A stretch of DNA of 31,153 bases, taken from the NCBI GenBank assembly GCA_040220455.1, contig JAVJUS010000071.1, forward strand, positions 1 to 31,153, given 5' to 3'. Both the position numbers and the translations under genes were made by a program. The stretch is from JAVJUS01 sp040220455. GTDB taxonomy: Bacteria > Pseudomonadota > Alphaproteobacteria > DSM-16000 > Inquilinaceae. The notes below the pieces were generated by a model that saw only the letters and a list, made by a program, of their open reading frames with translations, was not told where the DNA came from and searched no databases. This document shows, piece by piece, positions 16,424-26,217 of this stretch (positions are counted from its first letter, which is position 1; each line of letters starts with the position of its first letter).

Positions 16424-16753
16424 ATGCCCAAGGTGACTTTCATCGATCCCGACGGGACGCGGCACGAGATCGAGGCCCGCGCCGGCATGACCCTGCTGGA
16501 GATCGCCCACCAGAACGACATCGACATCGAGGGGGCGTGCGAAGGCTCGCTGGCCTGCTCGACCTGCCATGTCGTCGTCGATCCCTCCTGGTACGACAAG
16601 CTGCCGGAGATCGAGGACGACGAGGAGGACATGCTCGACCTGGCCTTCGGCCTGCAGAAGACGTCGCGGCTGGGCTGCCAGATCGTCCTGACCGAGGAGC
16701 TCGACGGCCTGACGGTGCGCCTGCCGGAGGGCACGAACAACATGATGCTCTAA
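16424..16753 (+). CDS. fdx: [2Fe-2S] ferredoxin, ISC/adrenodoxin type
   Basis: A 109-residue electron carrier. The ligands Cys39, Cys45, Cys48 (CEGSLACSTC) and Cys85 (RLGCQ) have the C-X5-C-X2-C spacing of adrenodoxin and bacterial ISC ferredoxins, followed by the typical acidic segment EIEDDEEDMLDLA used for partner docking. Length matches the family. In ISC systems it feeds electrons for persulfide reduction on the scaffold. It lies 49 bp after the second desulfurase with GGAG before the ATG, so it ends the iscR-side transcription unit; a 379-bp gap then separates it from sufB. Confidence 0.93.
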   Translation: MPKVTFIDPDGTRHEIEARAGMTLLEIAHQNDIDIEGACEGSLACSTCHVVVDPSWYDKLPEIEDDEEDMLDLAFGLQKTSRLGCQIVLTEELDGLTVRLPEGTNNMML

Positions 16754-16938
16754 GGGCGAAAACCCCTCACGCGACTCGGATATCGGGTGCGTCAGGGACG
16801 ACCGTATCCGGTCGGCCCGGGCGGTGTCGGTCGCGGATCGCGGCGCGCCGGGGCGGCGGCGATTGCTGGCGCGGCTCGACCAGCGACGGGTCGCGCCGGC
16901 CCTGTCGGTGCGACATCGGTGCGACGCGCGGCCCGGGA

Positions 16939-16963
16939 AAAACCGCGTGGCGCGGTTGGAAAT
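16939..16963 (+). promoter_or_regulatory. Candidate IscR/Rrf2 operator, distal site
   Basis: AAAACC-N13-GGAAAT, with AACCGCG-TGG-CGCGGTT (16941-16957) as a perfect inverted repeat inside. The outer half-sites and the 13-base gap fit the E. coli IscR type 2 consensus (WWWWCC ... GGWWWW) as I recall it; the inner YA/TR bases do not. TTGGAA at 16956-16961 followed 17 bp later by TATGTA (16979-16984) could be a weak promoter here. Confidence 0.45.
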
Positions 16964-17029
16964 TGCGGCGGATCGGACTATGTAGAGATCGGCTGCGATG
17001 AACGCCGTGGCGGATGGGGGGCTGCCCGA

Positions 17030-17054
17030 TAAACCGAGTGTGGAACTCGGAAAT
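17030..17054 (+). promoter_or_regulatory. Candidate IscR/Rrf2 operator, proximal site
   Basis: TAAACC-N13-GGAAAT, with a perfect inverted repeat CCGAGT-GTGGA-ACTCGG (17034-17050). It is identical to the distal site at 17 of 25 positions, in the same orientation, 91 bp away. It covers the -35 position of the TATAAT promoter, as expected for a repressor site. Confidence 0.5.
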
Positions 17055-17069
17055 CGGCTCGCCTATAAT
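17041..17069 (+). promoter_or_regulatory. Promoter of the suf operon
   Basis: A perfect TATAAT at 17064-17069 with a weak TGGAAC (17041-17046, three of six) at 17-bp spacing. The poor -35, buried in the inverted repeat, suggests a regulated promoter. The leader to the sufB ATG at 17133 is about 57 bases. Confidence 0.6.
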
Positions 17070-17132
17070 CCCGCCGCGCATCGGGTCGGAACGTCCGGCC
17101 GGGCGTTCGGGACGTGACGGAAGGAAGGGTCC

Positions 17133-18587
<1,455 letters not shown>

Positions 18588-18589
18588 CG

Positions 18590-18693
18590 ATGGCCGACGA
18601 CGAGGTTCTGCACGAACGCCTGGACGACAATGCCGCCCAGCGGCGACGCGTACTGAGCGAGATCCGCGATATGCTCGCGACGGGACACCGGGA

Positions 18694-18697
<4 letters not shown>
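18590..18697 (+). CDS. Small ORF of 35 residues between sufB and sufC
   Basis: Begins two bases after the sufB stop and ends in an ATGA overlap with the sufC start. The peptide is highly charged and probably one or two helices (starts MADDEVLHERLDDNAAQRRR, then an SEIRDMLATG segment), with no cysteine or membrane segment. GGAGGGG lies about 14-16 bases upstream, longer than ideal, but ribosomes ending sufB could re-initiate. The exact filling of the gap between sufB and sufC argues for real translation. No family recognised; a helper peptide, or merely a coupling ORF for sufC, are both possible. Confidence 0.5.
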
Positions 18698-19455
<758 letters not shown>

Positions 19456-19507
19456 CGGCCGGTGCCGTCCGCGTGAGCCGATCGAGCAGGACCTGAGCGA
19501 GCAACCC

Positions 19508-20890
19508 ATGGCGAAGTCGACACCTCAATCGCTGGTCGTCCCCTACGCCGACGCCTTCGAGCGCGTCGCGGGCGGCCTGCCGGGCGCCGGCACGCCCTGG
19601 ATCGACGCGCTGCGGCGCGGCGCGGTCGAGGGCCTGCGCGCCGAGGGCTTCCCCCATCGCAAGACAGAGGCGTGGAAATACACCGACGTGCGTCGGGTCG
19701 TGCAGACGGTGTTCGAGCCGGCGGCCGCCGACGACCGGCCGCTGCCGGCCGACATCGCCGCCGATCTGGCGGAGACGGTGGGCGAAGAGCCGGCGGCGGT
19801 GTTCGTCAACGGCCGGTTCCGCGCCGATCTCTCGCAGCTCGACGGTCTCGGCAAGGGCGTTCATGTCTCGACCCTGGCCGAGGGCCTGGCGCGCGACGAC
19901 GGTCTGCTTTCGAGCCATCTGGGCCAGCTCATGGCCATCGACGGCATGCCCTTCGCCCGGCTCAACACGGCGCTGATGGCCGACGGGCTGGTGCTGCGGC
20001 TCGACCGCGGCGCGGAGGCCGCGGCGACCCTGCACCTGGTCTCGATCACCCTGCCGGTGGTCGAGGATGGCGAGGCGGTGCCGACCGCCGCCTATCCGCG
20101 CCACCTGATCGTCGCCGGCGCGAACAGCCGGGCCAAGCTGGTCGAGACCCATCTGGGCGGTGGCGAGGGCGGAATGCTGGCCGCCGGCCTGACCGAGATC
20201 TCGGTCGGCGAGGGCGCGCGGCTGGCGCATTACCGGCATCAGGCCGATTCGGCTTCGGCGACCAACATCGCCGCCGCGCTGGTGCGCCTGTCCAAGGACG
20301 CGGTCTACGAGAGCTTCTCGCTCGTCACCGGCGCCGAGCTGTCGCGCTACGAAGCCCATGCCGTGCTCGACGGGCCGGGCGCGGACTGCCGGATCAGCGG
20401 TGCCTATCTGGTCGACGGCAACCGCCATGCCGATCTGACGATCGTGATCACGCACGCGCAGCCCGACGGGCGCAGCCGCCAGGTCTTCAAGGGCGTGCTC
20501 GACGACCAGGCGCGCGCGGCCTTTCAGGGCCGGATCGAGGTGGCGCGCGAGGCGCAGCGCACCGACGGCCACCAGCTCAACAAGGCCCTCCTGCTCTCGC
20601 CGAAGGCCGAGATCGACGCCAAGCCGGAGCTCGAGATCTTCGCCGACGACGTCAAGTGCAGCCACGGCGCGACGGCCGGCCGGCTCGACCCTCAGGGCCT
20701 GTTCTACCTGCGCTCGCGGGGTATCGACGAGGCGGTGGCGCGGCGCCTGCTGGTCGAGGCCTTCGTCCAGGACGCCATCGACGAGATCGAGGACGAGGCC
20801 GTGCGAGCCCGCTTCCACGCGGCGGTGAGCCGCCGGCTGGGGGGCGGCGAGGCCGCAACGCTGTCCGCTAGCGAGGAGACGGCCGCATGA
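19508..20890 (+). CDS. sufD: SufD, Fe-S cluster scaffold subunit
   Basis: A 460-residue paralogue of SufB that completes the SufBC2D scaffold and is needed for iron acquisition. GFPHRKTEAWKYTDVRRV (about residues 48-65) is the SufD N-terminal signature. Near the C-terminus CSHGATAGRLDPQGLFYLRS carries His386, matching the functionally important E. coli SufD His360 in CSHGAT. The ATG at 19508 is chosen because MAKSTPQSLVVPYADAFERV begins a normal SufD N-terminus; the frame is open upstream within sufC. The stop overlaps the sufS start (ATGA). Confidence 0.95.
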   Translation: MAKSTPQSLVVPYADAFERVAGGLPGAGTPWIDALRRGAVEGLRAEGFPHRKTEAWKYTDVRRVVQTVFEPAAADDRPLPADIAADLAETVGEEPAAVFVNGRFRADLSQLDGLGKGVHVSTLAEGLARDDGLLSSHLGQLMAIDGMPFARLNTALMADGLVLRLDRGAEAAATLHLVSITLPVVEDGEAVPTAAYPRHLIVAGANSRAKLVETHLGGGEGGMLAAGLTEISVGEGARLAHYRHQADSASATNIAAALVRLSKDAVYESFSLVTGAELSRYEAHAVLDGPGADCRISGAYLVDGNRHADLTIVITHAQPDGRSRQVFKGVLDDQARAAFQGRIEVAREAQRTDGHQLNKALLLSPKAEIDAKPELEIFADDVKCSHGATAGRLDPQGLFYLRSRGIDEAVARRLLVEAFVQDAIDEIEDEAVRARFHAAVSRRLGGGEAATLSASEETAA

Positions 20891-22155
20891 CGCCGGACAC
20901 CCTTGGCGGCGGGCTGCATGTCAGCGCCGTCAACGACTACGACCTGACCGCCGTGCGCGCGGACTTCCCCATCCTGTCGCGGGAGGTCCACGGCAAGCCG
21001 CTCGTCTATCTCGACAGCGCCGCCTCGGCGCAGAAGCCGCGTCAGGTCATCGCGGCGCTGACCGACCTCTACGAGAACGACTACGCCAACGTCCATCGCG
21101 GCATCCACTACCTGGGCGCGGCCGCGACCGATCGTTTCGAGGGCGGGCGCGAGCGCGTCCGGCGCTTCCTGAATGCCGCCTCGACGCGGGAAATCGTGCT
21201 GACCAAGGGGGCGACCGAGGGGATCAACCTGGTCGCCTCCAGCCTCGCGACCGGCGGCATGCTGAAGGCCGGCGACGAGGTGATCATCACCGAACTGGAG
21301 CACCACTCCAACATCGTGCCCTGGCAGTTCCTGCGCGACCGGTACGGCATCGTGCTCAAGGTCGCGAAGGTGGAGGAGGACGGGTCCCTGCCGGCCGAGG
21401 CGGTCGAGCGGCTGATCGGGCCGAAGACGCGCATGGTCGCCGTCACCCATGTCTCAAACGTCTTCGGCACGGTGCTGCCGGTCGAGCGCATCATCGCCGC
21501 GGCCAAGGCCGCCGGCGCGATGACCCTGATCGACGGCTGCCAGGCGGTCATGCACCGTCCGGTCGACGTGCAGGCGCTGGACTGCGACTTCTACGTCTTC
21601 GCCGGGCACAAGATCTACGGCCCCTCGGGCATCGGCGCGCTCTACGGCCGGGAGGCGCTGCTCGAGGCCATGCCGCCCTACCAGGGCGGCGGGGAGATGA
21701 TCCGCACGGTGACCTTCGAGGAATCGACCTTCGCCGACCTGCCGCACAAGTTCGAGGCCGGCACGCCGCCGATCGCCCAGTCGGTCGGCCTGGCCGCCGC
21801 GCTCGATTACGTGGAATCGCTGGGGGTGGAGCGCATCGCCGCGCACGAGCACGACGTGCTGACCTACGCGACCGAGCGGCTGTCGGCGATCGAGGGTCTG
21901 CGGATCTGGGGCTCGGCGCCGAACAAGGAGAGCGTCATCTCCTTCACCATGAAGGGCGCGCATCCCCACGACATCGGCACGATCGTCGACCGCATGGGCG
22001 TCGCCGTGCGCGCCGGGCACCATTGCGCCCAGCCGCTGATGGACCGCTTCGACCTGCCGGCCACGGCGCGGGCCTCCTTCGGGCTCTACAACTCGAAGGC
22101 GGAGGTCGATACCCTGGCCCGCGCACTCGAGACCGTGCGCGAGATGTTCGCGTGA
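20887..22155 (+). CDS. sufS: Cysteine desulfurase SufS (class II)
   Basis: A 422-residue PLP-dependent desulfurase of the SufS/CsdA class. Key features: YLDSAASAQKP (41-51), ELEHHSNIVPW with the PLP-stacking His139 or 140, Asp216 and Gln219 (IDGCQA), FAGHKIYGPSG with PLP-lysine Lys242, and RAGHHCAQPLM with catalytic Cys380 in the short class II loop. It differs clearly from the two class I desulfurases 5 kb upstream. It gives persulfide to SufE, encoded next. Its ATG overlaps the sufD stop, so the two are coupled. Confidence 0.96.
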   Translation: MTPDTLGGGLHVSAVNDYDLTAVRADFPILSREVHGKPLVYLDSAASAQKPRQVIAALTDLYENDYANVHRGIHYLGAAATDRFEGGRERVRRFLNAASTREIVLTKGATEGINLVASSLATGGMLKAGDEVIITELEHHSNIVPWQFLRDRYGIVLKVAKVEEDGSLPAEAVERLIGPKTRMVAVTHVSNVFGTVLPVERIIAAAKAAGAMTLIDGCQAVMHRPVDVQALDCDFYVFAGHKIYGPSGIGALYGREALLEAMPPYQGGGEMIRTVTFEESTFADLPHKFEAGTPPIAQSVGLAAALDYVESLGVERIAAHEHDVLTYATERLSAIEGLRIWGSAPNKESVISFTMKGAHPHDIGTIVDRMGVAVRAGHHCAQPLMDRFDLPATARASFGLYNSKAEVDTLARALETVREMFA

Positions 22156-22191
22156 CCCGCGACCGCCGCCCGAGGGAGTGCTGACCCCCCG

Positions 22192-22683
22192 ATGACCGCC
22201 CGCCCCGAGACACAGCCGTCCGAGGACGCCGGCGCCGCCGTGCCGGAGGACCTGGTCCCGATCGACGAGGCCCAGGAGGATCTGGTCGCGGAGTTCGGCT
22301 TCTTCGACGACTGGATGGACAAGTACCAGTACCTGATCGACATGGGCCGCAAGCTGCCCGAGTTCCCTGAGGACTGGCGCGCGGACGACTACAAGGTCCA
22401 GGGCTGCCAGAGCCAGGTCTGGTTCGTGCCGGAATGGCATGGCGACCGGCTGCATCTCCACGCACGCAGCGACGCCCATATCGTCAACGGCCTGATCGCC
22501 TGCCTGCTGCGCGTCTATGACTGGCGCACGGCGCAGGAGATCCTGGACACGCCGCCCGACTTCATCGCCGAGATCGGGCTCGACCAGCATCTGAGCGGGA
22601 CGCGCGCCAACGGGCTGCGCGCCATGCTCGACCGGATCTTCTCCCTCGCCCGGGCCCGCGGGCAGGGCGGAGGGGCTGCCTGA
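22192..22683 (+). CDS. sufE: SufE, sulfur acceptor and SufS activator
   Basis: A 163-residue SufE-family protein that takes persulfide from SufS and passes it to SufB. Catalytic Cys72 is in VQGCQSQVW; E. coli SufE has Cys51 in the same motif, so this protein has about 20 extra N-terminal residues, acidic and probably disordered. FGFFDDWMDKYQYLIDMGRK and HLSGTRANGLRAML are further family motifs. It begins 36 bp after sufS; GGGAG lies about 15 bases before the ATG, rather far. A GC-rich hairpin follows the stop codon. Confidence 0.93.
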   Translation: MTARPETQPSEDAGAAVPEDLVPIDEAQEDLVAEFGFFDDWMDKYQYLIDMGRKLPEFPEDWRADDYKVQGCQSQVWFVPEWHGDRLHLHARSDAHIVNGLIACLLRVYDWRTAQEILDTPPDFIAEIGLDQHLSGTRANGLRAMLDRIFSLARARGQGGGAA

Positions 22684-22691
22684 GCCGGGCC

Positions 22692-22708
22692 GGCCGGGAC
22701 GCCCGGCC
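22692..22708 (+). terminator. Stem-loop after sufE
   Basis: GGCCGGG-ACG-CCCGGCC is a perfect seven-pair stem with a three-base loop, eight bases after the sufE stop. Only two T follow, so it is more likely a stabilising or attenuating hairpin between sufE and sufA than an efficient terminator. Confidence 0.4.
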
Positions 22709-22772
22709 TTGCATCGGCGCCGGTCCTGTCCGATATTGAAAGCGTTGTGTTGATAAATCCGCGAGGCTCGCC

Positions 22773-23159
22773 ATGAAGCCGCTGCCGCCAGCCATGAAGA
22801 TCACCGACGCCGCCGCGGCCCGGGTGAAGGAGATCATCGCCGGGGCCGACAAGCCGATCCTCGGCGTGCGCGTCGGTGTGCGCACCCGCGGCTGCTCGGG
22901 CCTCAGCTACTACATGGAATACGCCGAGGAGCAGAAGAAGTTCGAGGACATGGTCGAGGACAAGGGCGTCAAGATCTTCATCGAGCCCACCGCCACCATG
23001 TTCCTGCTCGGCACCGAGATGGACTATGTCGAGGAGGATCTCGGCAGTCAGTTCGTCTTCAACAACCCGAACGAGGTCGACCGCTGCGGCTGCGGGGAGA
23101 GCTTCCGCGTCGCGCCGGAGACCGAGATGGCGGCCCGCGACGGCGCACGCGACGCCTGA
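22773..23159 (+). CDS. sufA: A-type Fe-S carrier, SufA/IscA family
   Basis: A 128-residue HesB-like protein that receives clusters from the scaffold and hands them to apoproteins. The three conserved cysteines are present: Cys41 in RTRGCSGLSY, and Cys105 and Cys107 in DRCGCGESF. The core MKITDAAAARVKEII starts at residue 8, so the second ATG at 22794 could also be used. The C-terminal 15 residues extend past the usual end. Its location between sufE and sufT supports SufA rather than ErpA, but the families are hard to separate by eye. Confidence 0.88.
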   Translation: MKPLPPAMKITDAAAARVKEIIAGADKPILGVRVGVRTRGCSGLSYYMEYAEEQKKFEDMVEDKGVKIFIEPTATMFLLGTEMDYVEEDLGSQFVFNNPNEVDRCGCGESFRVAPETEMAARDGARDA

Positions 23160-23222
23160 CTTCCCGACGCCATGCCGACGCCGGTCACGGATCGGCGCCG
23201 GCCCGAGACGGAGAGAGCTTCG

Positions 23223-23663
23223 ATGACCGATCGGCCGATCAGCCCCGATCCCATGGCCATGGGCGACCCCTTCATGGGCGGCATGATGGGGCTCGAGGTG
23301 GTCGAGCCCGATTGGGCGCACAAGAAGGCCGAGGGCGAGACGGTCACGCCGCCGATCGACGTGGCGGTCGTCCGCTCCGCGATCATCGACAATCTCGCGC
23401 AGATCTACGACCCGGAAATCCCGGTCGACATCTGGGAACTCGGTCTGGTCTACACCCTCGACGTTGCCGAGAGCGGGGACGTCAAGGTCGTCATGACCCT
23501 GACCGCGCCGGGCTGCCCGGTCGCCGGCAGCATGCCGCCGATGGTCGAGAAGGGCGTGATGCAGGTGCCGGGCGTGGCGACCTGCGACGTGGAGCTGACC
23601 TGGGACCCGCCCTGGTCGCTCGACAAGGCGAGCGAGGATGCTCGCATGGCGCTCGGCTTCTAG
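23223..23663 (+). CDS. sufT: SufT, DUF59/MIP18-family Fe-S maturation factor
   Basis: A 146-residue protein. The DUF59 core begins near residue 45 and contains IYDPEIPVDIWELGLVY and MTLTAPGCPVAGSMP with the conserved cysteine, followed by LTWDPPWSLDKASEDARMALGF, the usual C-terminus of suf-linked DUF59 proteins. Known SufT proteins help mature Fe-S enzymes under high demand. The N-terminal 40 residues are Met/Pro-rich and specific to this lineage. The ATG at 23223 has GGAGAGAG upstream; an earlier in-frame ATG at 23172 has none. It is the last recognisable gene of the suf unit. Confidence 0.9.
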   Translation: MTDRPISPDPMAMGDPFMGGMMGLEVVEPDWAHKKAEGETVTPPIDVAVVRSAIIDNLAQIYDPEIPVDIWELGLVYTLDVAESGDVKVVMTLTAPGCPVAGSMPPMVEKGVMQVPGVATCDVELTWDPPWSLDKASEDARMALGF

Positions 23664-23679
23664 GGCGGGCGTCGCGCCG

Positions 23680-24153
23680 ATGAAAGCGGCCGCCCCGCGC
23701 CGTCCGGCCCCGGTTCAGGAGCGATCCCGCGGCGAGGCCGGCGGGTTCGGGCGGCAACTCGGCCCCGACGACCGGGTGGACCGGCTTCCCGTCCGCTGGG
23801 CGGTTCCGCGGCCGATCGTCGGCGACAGACATCCGCGGAATCCGGCCGGCACGCCGCCGGCCAACGACGCCGCCAAGCCGAGTCTGCGCCTGGGCCCGCG
23901 CCTCGGCGCCACCGGGGAGCCGGTGCCCGTCGCGCCGATGCCGTGCGCCATGCGCTGGCTCGGCCACAACAACGGCCCTCCCTGGGATACCGGCGTGCAC
24001 TGGCGCGCCTTCGCCTGGAAGAAGGCGCGGGCGGCGGCCTTGAAGCCCCCGCCCGTCGAGGTCGTTCGCCGCCGCGTCGCTCGGGCCCGCGAACTCGGCC
24101 TGACCTACGACGAATTCATGGCCGCGTATCAGGAATCCGGCCGCTTCCCGTAG
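23680..24153 (+). CDS. Small conserved alphaproteobacterial hypothetical protein
   Basis: The last 70 residues (MRWLGHNNGPPWD... to ...LGLTYDEFMAAYQESGRF) match my recollection of a small family common in alphaproteobacteria, marked by a GHNxGPP motif, a Trp/Arg-rich helix (HWRAFAWKKA) and a second helix with RRRVARARELGLTY. The function is unknown. The N-terminal 85 residues are Pro/Arg/Gly-rich with little sign of structure, so the true start is uncertain: ATG at 23680 (given), an ATG overlapping sufT at 23638, or an ATG at 23938 or 23950 directly before the conserved part. It may be read through from sufT. The stop lies inside the next palindromic repeat. Confidence 0.6.
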   Translation: MKAAAPRRPAPVQERSRGEAGGFGRQLGPDDRVDRLPVRWAVPRPIVGDRHPRNPAGTPPANDAAKPSLRLGPRLGATGEPVPVAPMPCAMRWLGHNNGPPWDTGVHWRAFAWKKARAAALKPPPVEVVRRRVARARELGLTYDEFMAAYQESGRFP

Positions 24154-24207
24154 GTGGCCCACGACCGCCAGGCCGTCGCGCAGCGCCTGCGGCGCTGGGC
24201 AACCTAC
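24150..24207. repeat. GTAGGT-type palindromic repeat, paired
   Basis: Opens with GTAGGTGGCCCA and closes with TGGGCAACCTAC (11 of 12 bases complementary), with a GCGCC-TGC-GGCGC hairpin inside. Same layout as the element at 1052-1132, but the internal sequence differs. Its first bases include the stop codon of the gene ending at 24153. Confidence 0.7.
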
Positions 24208-24225
24208 AATGTCACCGACCCGTCC

Positions 24226-24307
24226 GTAGGGTGCCCAGCGCCGAAGGCGCTGCGCAGCGGCGCTGTCCGGGCCCGTCGCGCACGGCCTCCGGCCGTGGGC
24301 GACCTAC
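24226..24307. repeat. GTAGGT-type palindromic repeat, paired
   Basis: Opens with GTAGGGTGCCCA and closes with TGGGCGACCTAC (10 of 12 complementary), with inner hairpins AGCGCC-GAA-GGCGCT and ACGGCC-TCC-GGCCGT. Lies just downstream of leuA, between convergent genes. Confidence 0.7.
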
Positions 24308-24325
24308 GGGTTCGAGGCTTGGCCC

Positions 24326-25927
24326 CTACGCCGCCGCGCCCTCGGGCTTGGTCTTCTCGCGCTTGAGCGCCAGCTTGTTGAGCGCGTGGATGTAGGCCCG
24401 GGCCGAGGCGACCAGGGTGTCGTAGTCGGTGCCCTGGCCGTTGACGGTCTTGCCGTCCTCCTCCAGCCGCACGGTGACCTCCGCCTGGGCGTCGGTGCCG
24501 CCGGTCACCGCGTGGACCTGGTAGAGCTGCAGCGCGGCCTGGTGCGGCACGATCCCGCCGATCGCGTTGAACACGCTGTCGACCGGGCCGTTGCCCTCCG
24601 CCTGGGCGAAGCGCGTCTCGCCGTCGACGGTCATGGTGAGCTGGGTGCGCGCCTTGCCGCCGGAGCCGGCCATGACGCCCAGCGACTCGAAGCGGAAGCG
24701 CTCCGACCCGCTGGTCAGCTCGTCGTCGACCAGGGCGACGATATCCTCGTCGTAGATGTCCTTCTTCTTGTCGGCCAGGTCCTTGAAGCGCTGGAAAGCG
24801 TCCTCGAAGGCGTTCTGGCCCAGCTCCTCGAAACCCAGCTCGGCCAGCTTGGCGCGGAACGCGTTGCGCCCCGAATGCTTGCCCATGACCAGGTTGGAGC
24901 GGTTCAGCCCGACCGACTCCGGCGTCATGATCTCGTAGGTGCCGGCGTGCTTGAGCATGCCGTCCTGGTGGATGCCGGATTCGTGCGCGAAGGCGTTGGC
25001 GCCGACGATCGCCTTGTTCGGCTGGACCGTGAAGCCGGTGACGGTGGAGACCAGGCGCGACGCCTTGGTGATGTGCCGCGTGTCGATCCCCGTCTCGTAC
25101 GGGAAGTAGTCCTGGCGCGTGCGCAGGGCCATCGCGATCTCCTCGAGCGCGGCGTTGCCCGCGCGCTCGCCCAGGCCGTTGATCGTGCACTCGACCTGCC
25201 GCGCGCCGGCGCGCACGGCCGCCAGGGAGTTGGCGACGGCGAGGCCCAGGTCGTTGTGGCAGTGGGCCGAGAGCACGACCTCGTCGGCGCCGGGCACGCG
25301 CTCCAGCAGCATCGCGAAGATGGCGGCGAACTCCTCCGGCACGGCGTAGCCGACCGTGTCGGGGATGTTGATCGTGTTGGCGCCGGCCTTGATCGCCGTC
25401 TCCACCGCGCGGCACAGGTAGTCCGGCTCGGTGCGCGAGCCGTCCTCCGCGGACCACTGGACGTCGTCGGTGTATTTCCGGGCATGGGAGACGCTGTCGC
25501 GGATCGCCTCCAGCACCGCCTCGGGCTCCATCTGGAGCTTGTATTTCATGTGCAGCGGGCTGGTGGAGATGAAGGTGTGGATGCGCCGGCGCGTCGCGGG
25601 CTCCAGCGCCTCGGCCGCGCGGTCGATGTCGCGCGGCGCGGCGCGGGCGAGGCCGCAGATCGCGGGGCCCTCCACCGTACGGGCGATCTCGCGGACGGCG
25701 TCGAAGTCGCCGCGCGAGGCGATCGGGAAGCCGGCCTCGATGATGTCGACCCCCATCTCGGCCAGCACCACGGCGATGCGGCGCTTCTCCTCGAGATCCA
25801 TGGAGGCGCCGGGCGACTGCTCGCCGTCGCGCAGGGTCGTGTCGAGGATGCGCACCCGGTTGTCGGTCGGGGCGGGGGCGGCGGCGCTCGATCGGCTCGC
25901 CTCGGTCGAGGTGACGTCGGTGGTCAT
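24326..25927 (-). CDS. leuA: 2-isopropylmalate synthase
   Basis: LeuA joins acetyl-CoA and 2-ketoisovalerate in the first committed step of leucine synthesis. The 533-residue length fits the E. coli-type enzyme (523). LDTTLRDGEQSPGA (28-41) carries the metal-binding Asp and catalytic Arg, SAHCHNDLGLA has metal ligands His222 and His224, and NGLGERAGNAALEE follows. The last 140 residues form the allosteric domain that binds leucine for feedback inhibition. The ATG at 25927 is preceded by AAGGAG with a nine-base spacer; the frame is open for 400 bases upstream but shows no family similarity. Nine bases over this Shine-Dalgarno are complementary to a leucine-rich upstream ORF. Confidence 0.95.
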   Translation of the reverse strand: MTTDVTSTEASRSSAAAPAPTDNRVRILDTTLRDGEQSPGASMDLEEKRRIAVVLAEMGVDIIEAGFPIASRGDFDAVREIARTVEGPAICGLARAAPRDIDRAAEALEPATRRRIHTFISTSPLHMKYKLQMEPEAVLEAIRDSVSHARKYTDDVQWSAEDGSRTEPDYLCRAVETAIKAGANTINIPDTVGYAVPEEFAAIFAMLLERVPGADEVVLSAHCHNDLGLAVANSLAAVRAGARQVECTINGLGERAGNAALEEIAMALRTRQDYFPYETGIDTRHITKASRLVSTVTGFTVQPNKAIVGANAFAHESGIHQDGMLKHAGTYEIMTPESVGLNRSNLVMGKHSGRNAFRAKLAELGFEELGQNAFEDAFQRFKDLADKKKDIYDEDIVALVDDELTSGSERFRFESLGVMAGSGGKARTQLTMTVDGETRFAQAEGNGPVDSVFNAIGGIVPHQAALQLYQVHAVTGGTDAQAEVTVRLEEDGKTVNGQGTDYDTLVASARAYIHALNKLALKREKTKPEGAAA

Positions 25928-25937
25928 GGTATCGGAC

Positions 25938-26108
25938 TCCTTCGACGGATCGTCGGCATCCGGCCGTTCGGGGTGGCGGTCGCGGACGCGGCTGGGCTGT
26001 CTGGAAGCGGGTCCGGACGGCAAGCGACGCACGCCATGCGCGTCGTCTTCCCCTGGACGCCTGCCGCCGGCTACGCCGTCGACGCCCAGGGGCCGATAAG
26101 TCGAAGGA
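25938..26108 (-). promoter_or_regulatory. Possible leuA translational attenuator
   Basis: TCCTTCGAC in the leader ORF (26108 down to 26100, across its last Leu codons) is a perfect complement of GTCGAAGGA (25946 down to 25938), which contains AAGGA of the leuA Shine-Dalgarno. Two other stems lie between: CCCCTGG/CCAGGGG (26092 to 26050) and CGACGCGC-AUGGC-GUGCGUCG (26045 to 26025). No U-tract follows any stem, so control would be at translation. Pairing is seen; regulation is inferred. Confidence 0.45.
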
Positions 26109-26217
26109 TCAGGCCGAGCGCGAGGCCGAGCGTCGCGAGGCGGCCGAGGCCGGCGATCGGCGCACGCGCACCCGCCGCCGGCAGGGCCGGGCGGGTCGGG
26201 GGCAGGGCGATCGTCAT
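26071..26217 (-). CDS. Candidate leucine-rich leader peptide of leuA
   Basis: A 48-codon ORF from ATG at 26217 to TAG at 26071, 143 bp before leuA on the same strand. The 3' half reads LGRLATLGLALGLILRL, with 8 Leu in 17 codons, six of them CTC or CTG and the last two CTT, which is uncommon in this genome. The region after it folds into stems. Leader peptides with runs of the regulatory codon are known before leu operons in proteobacteria. The Shine-Dalgarno is weak (GAG five bases upstream); an in-frame ATG at 26283 with a GGGGG stretch before it would give 70 codons. Coding is uncertain. Confidence 0.45.
   Translation of the reverse strand: MTIALPPTRPALPAAGARAPIAGLGRLATLGLALGLILRLIGPWASTA

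Larger units (their letters stand above)
16754..17132. other. fdx-sufB intergenic regulatory region
   Basis: Holds small hairpins just after fdx (for example GACCG-TATC-CGGTC near 16799-16812), two similar AT-flanked sites at 16939-16963 and 17030-17054, and a TATAAT promoter before sufB. No credible gene. Confidence 0.6.

Noticed and set aside
23491..24162. 223-codon minus-strand frame opposite sufT and the following gene
   Set aside because: Shadow frame; the plus strand holds conserved DUF59 and GHNxGPP motifs.
26025..26092. Rho-independent attenuator before leuA
   Set aside because: Two good stems exist but neither is followed by a U-tract, so a classical terminator is not supported.
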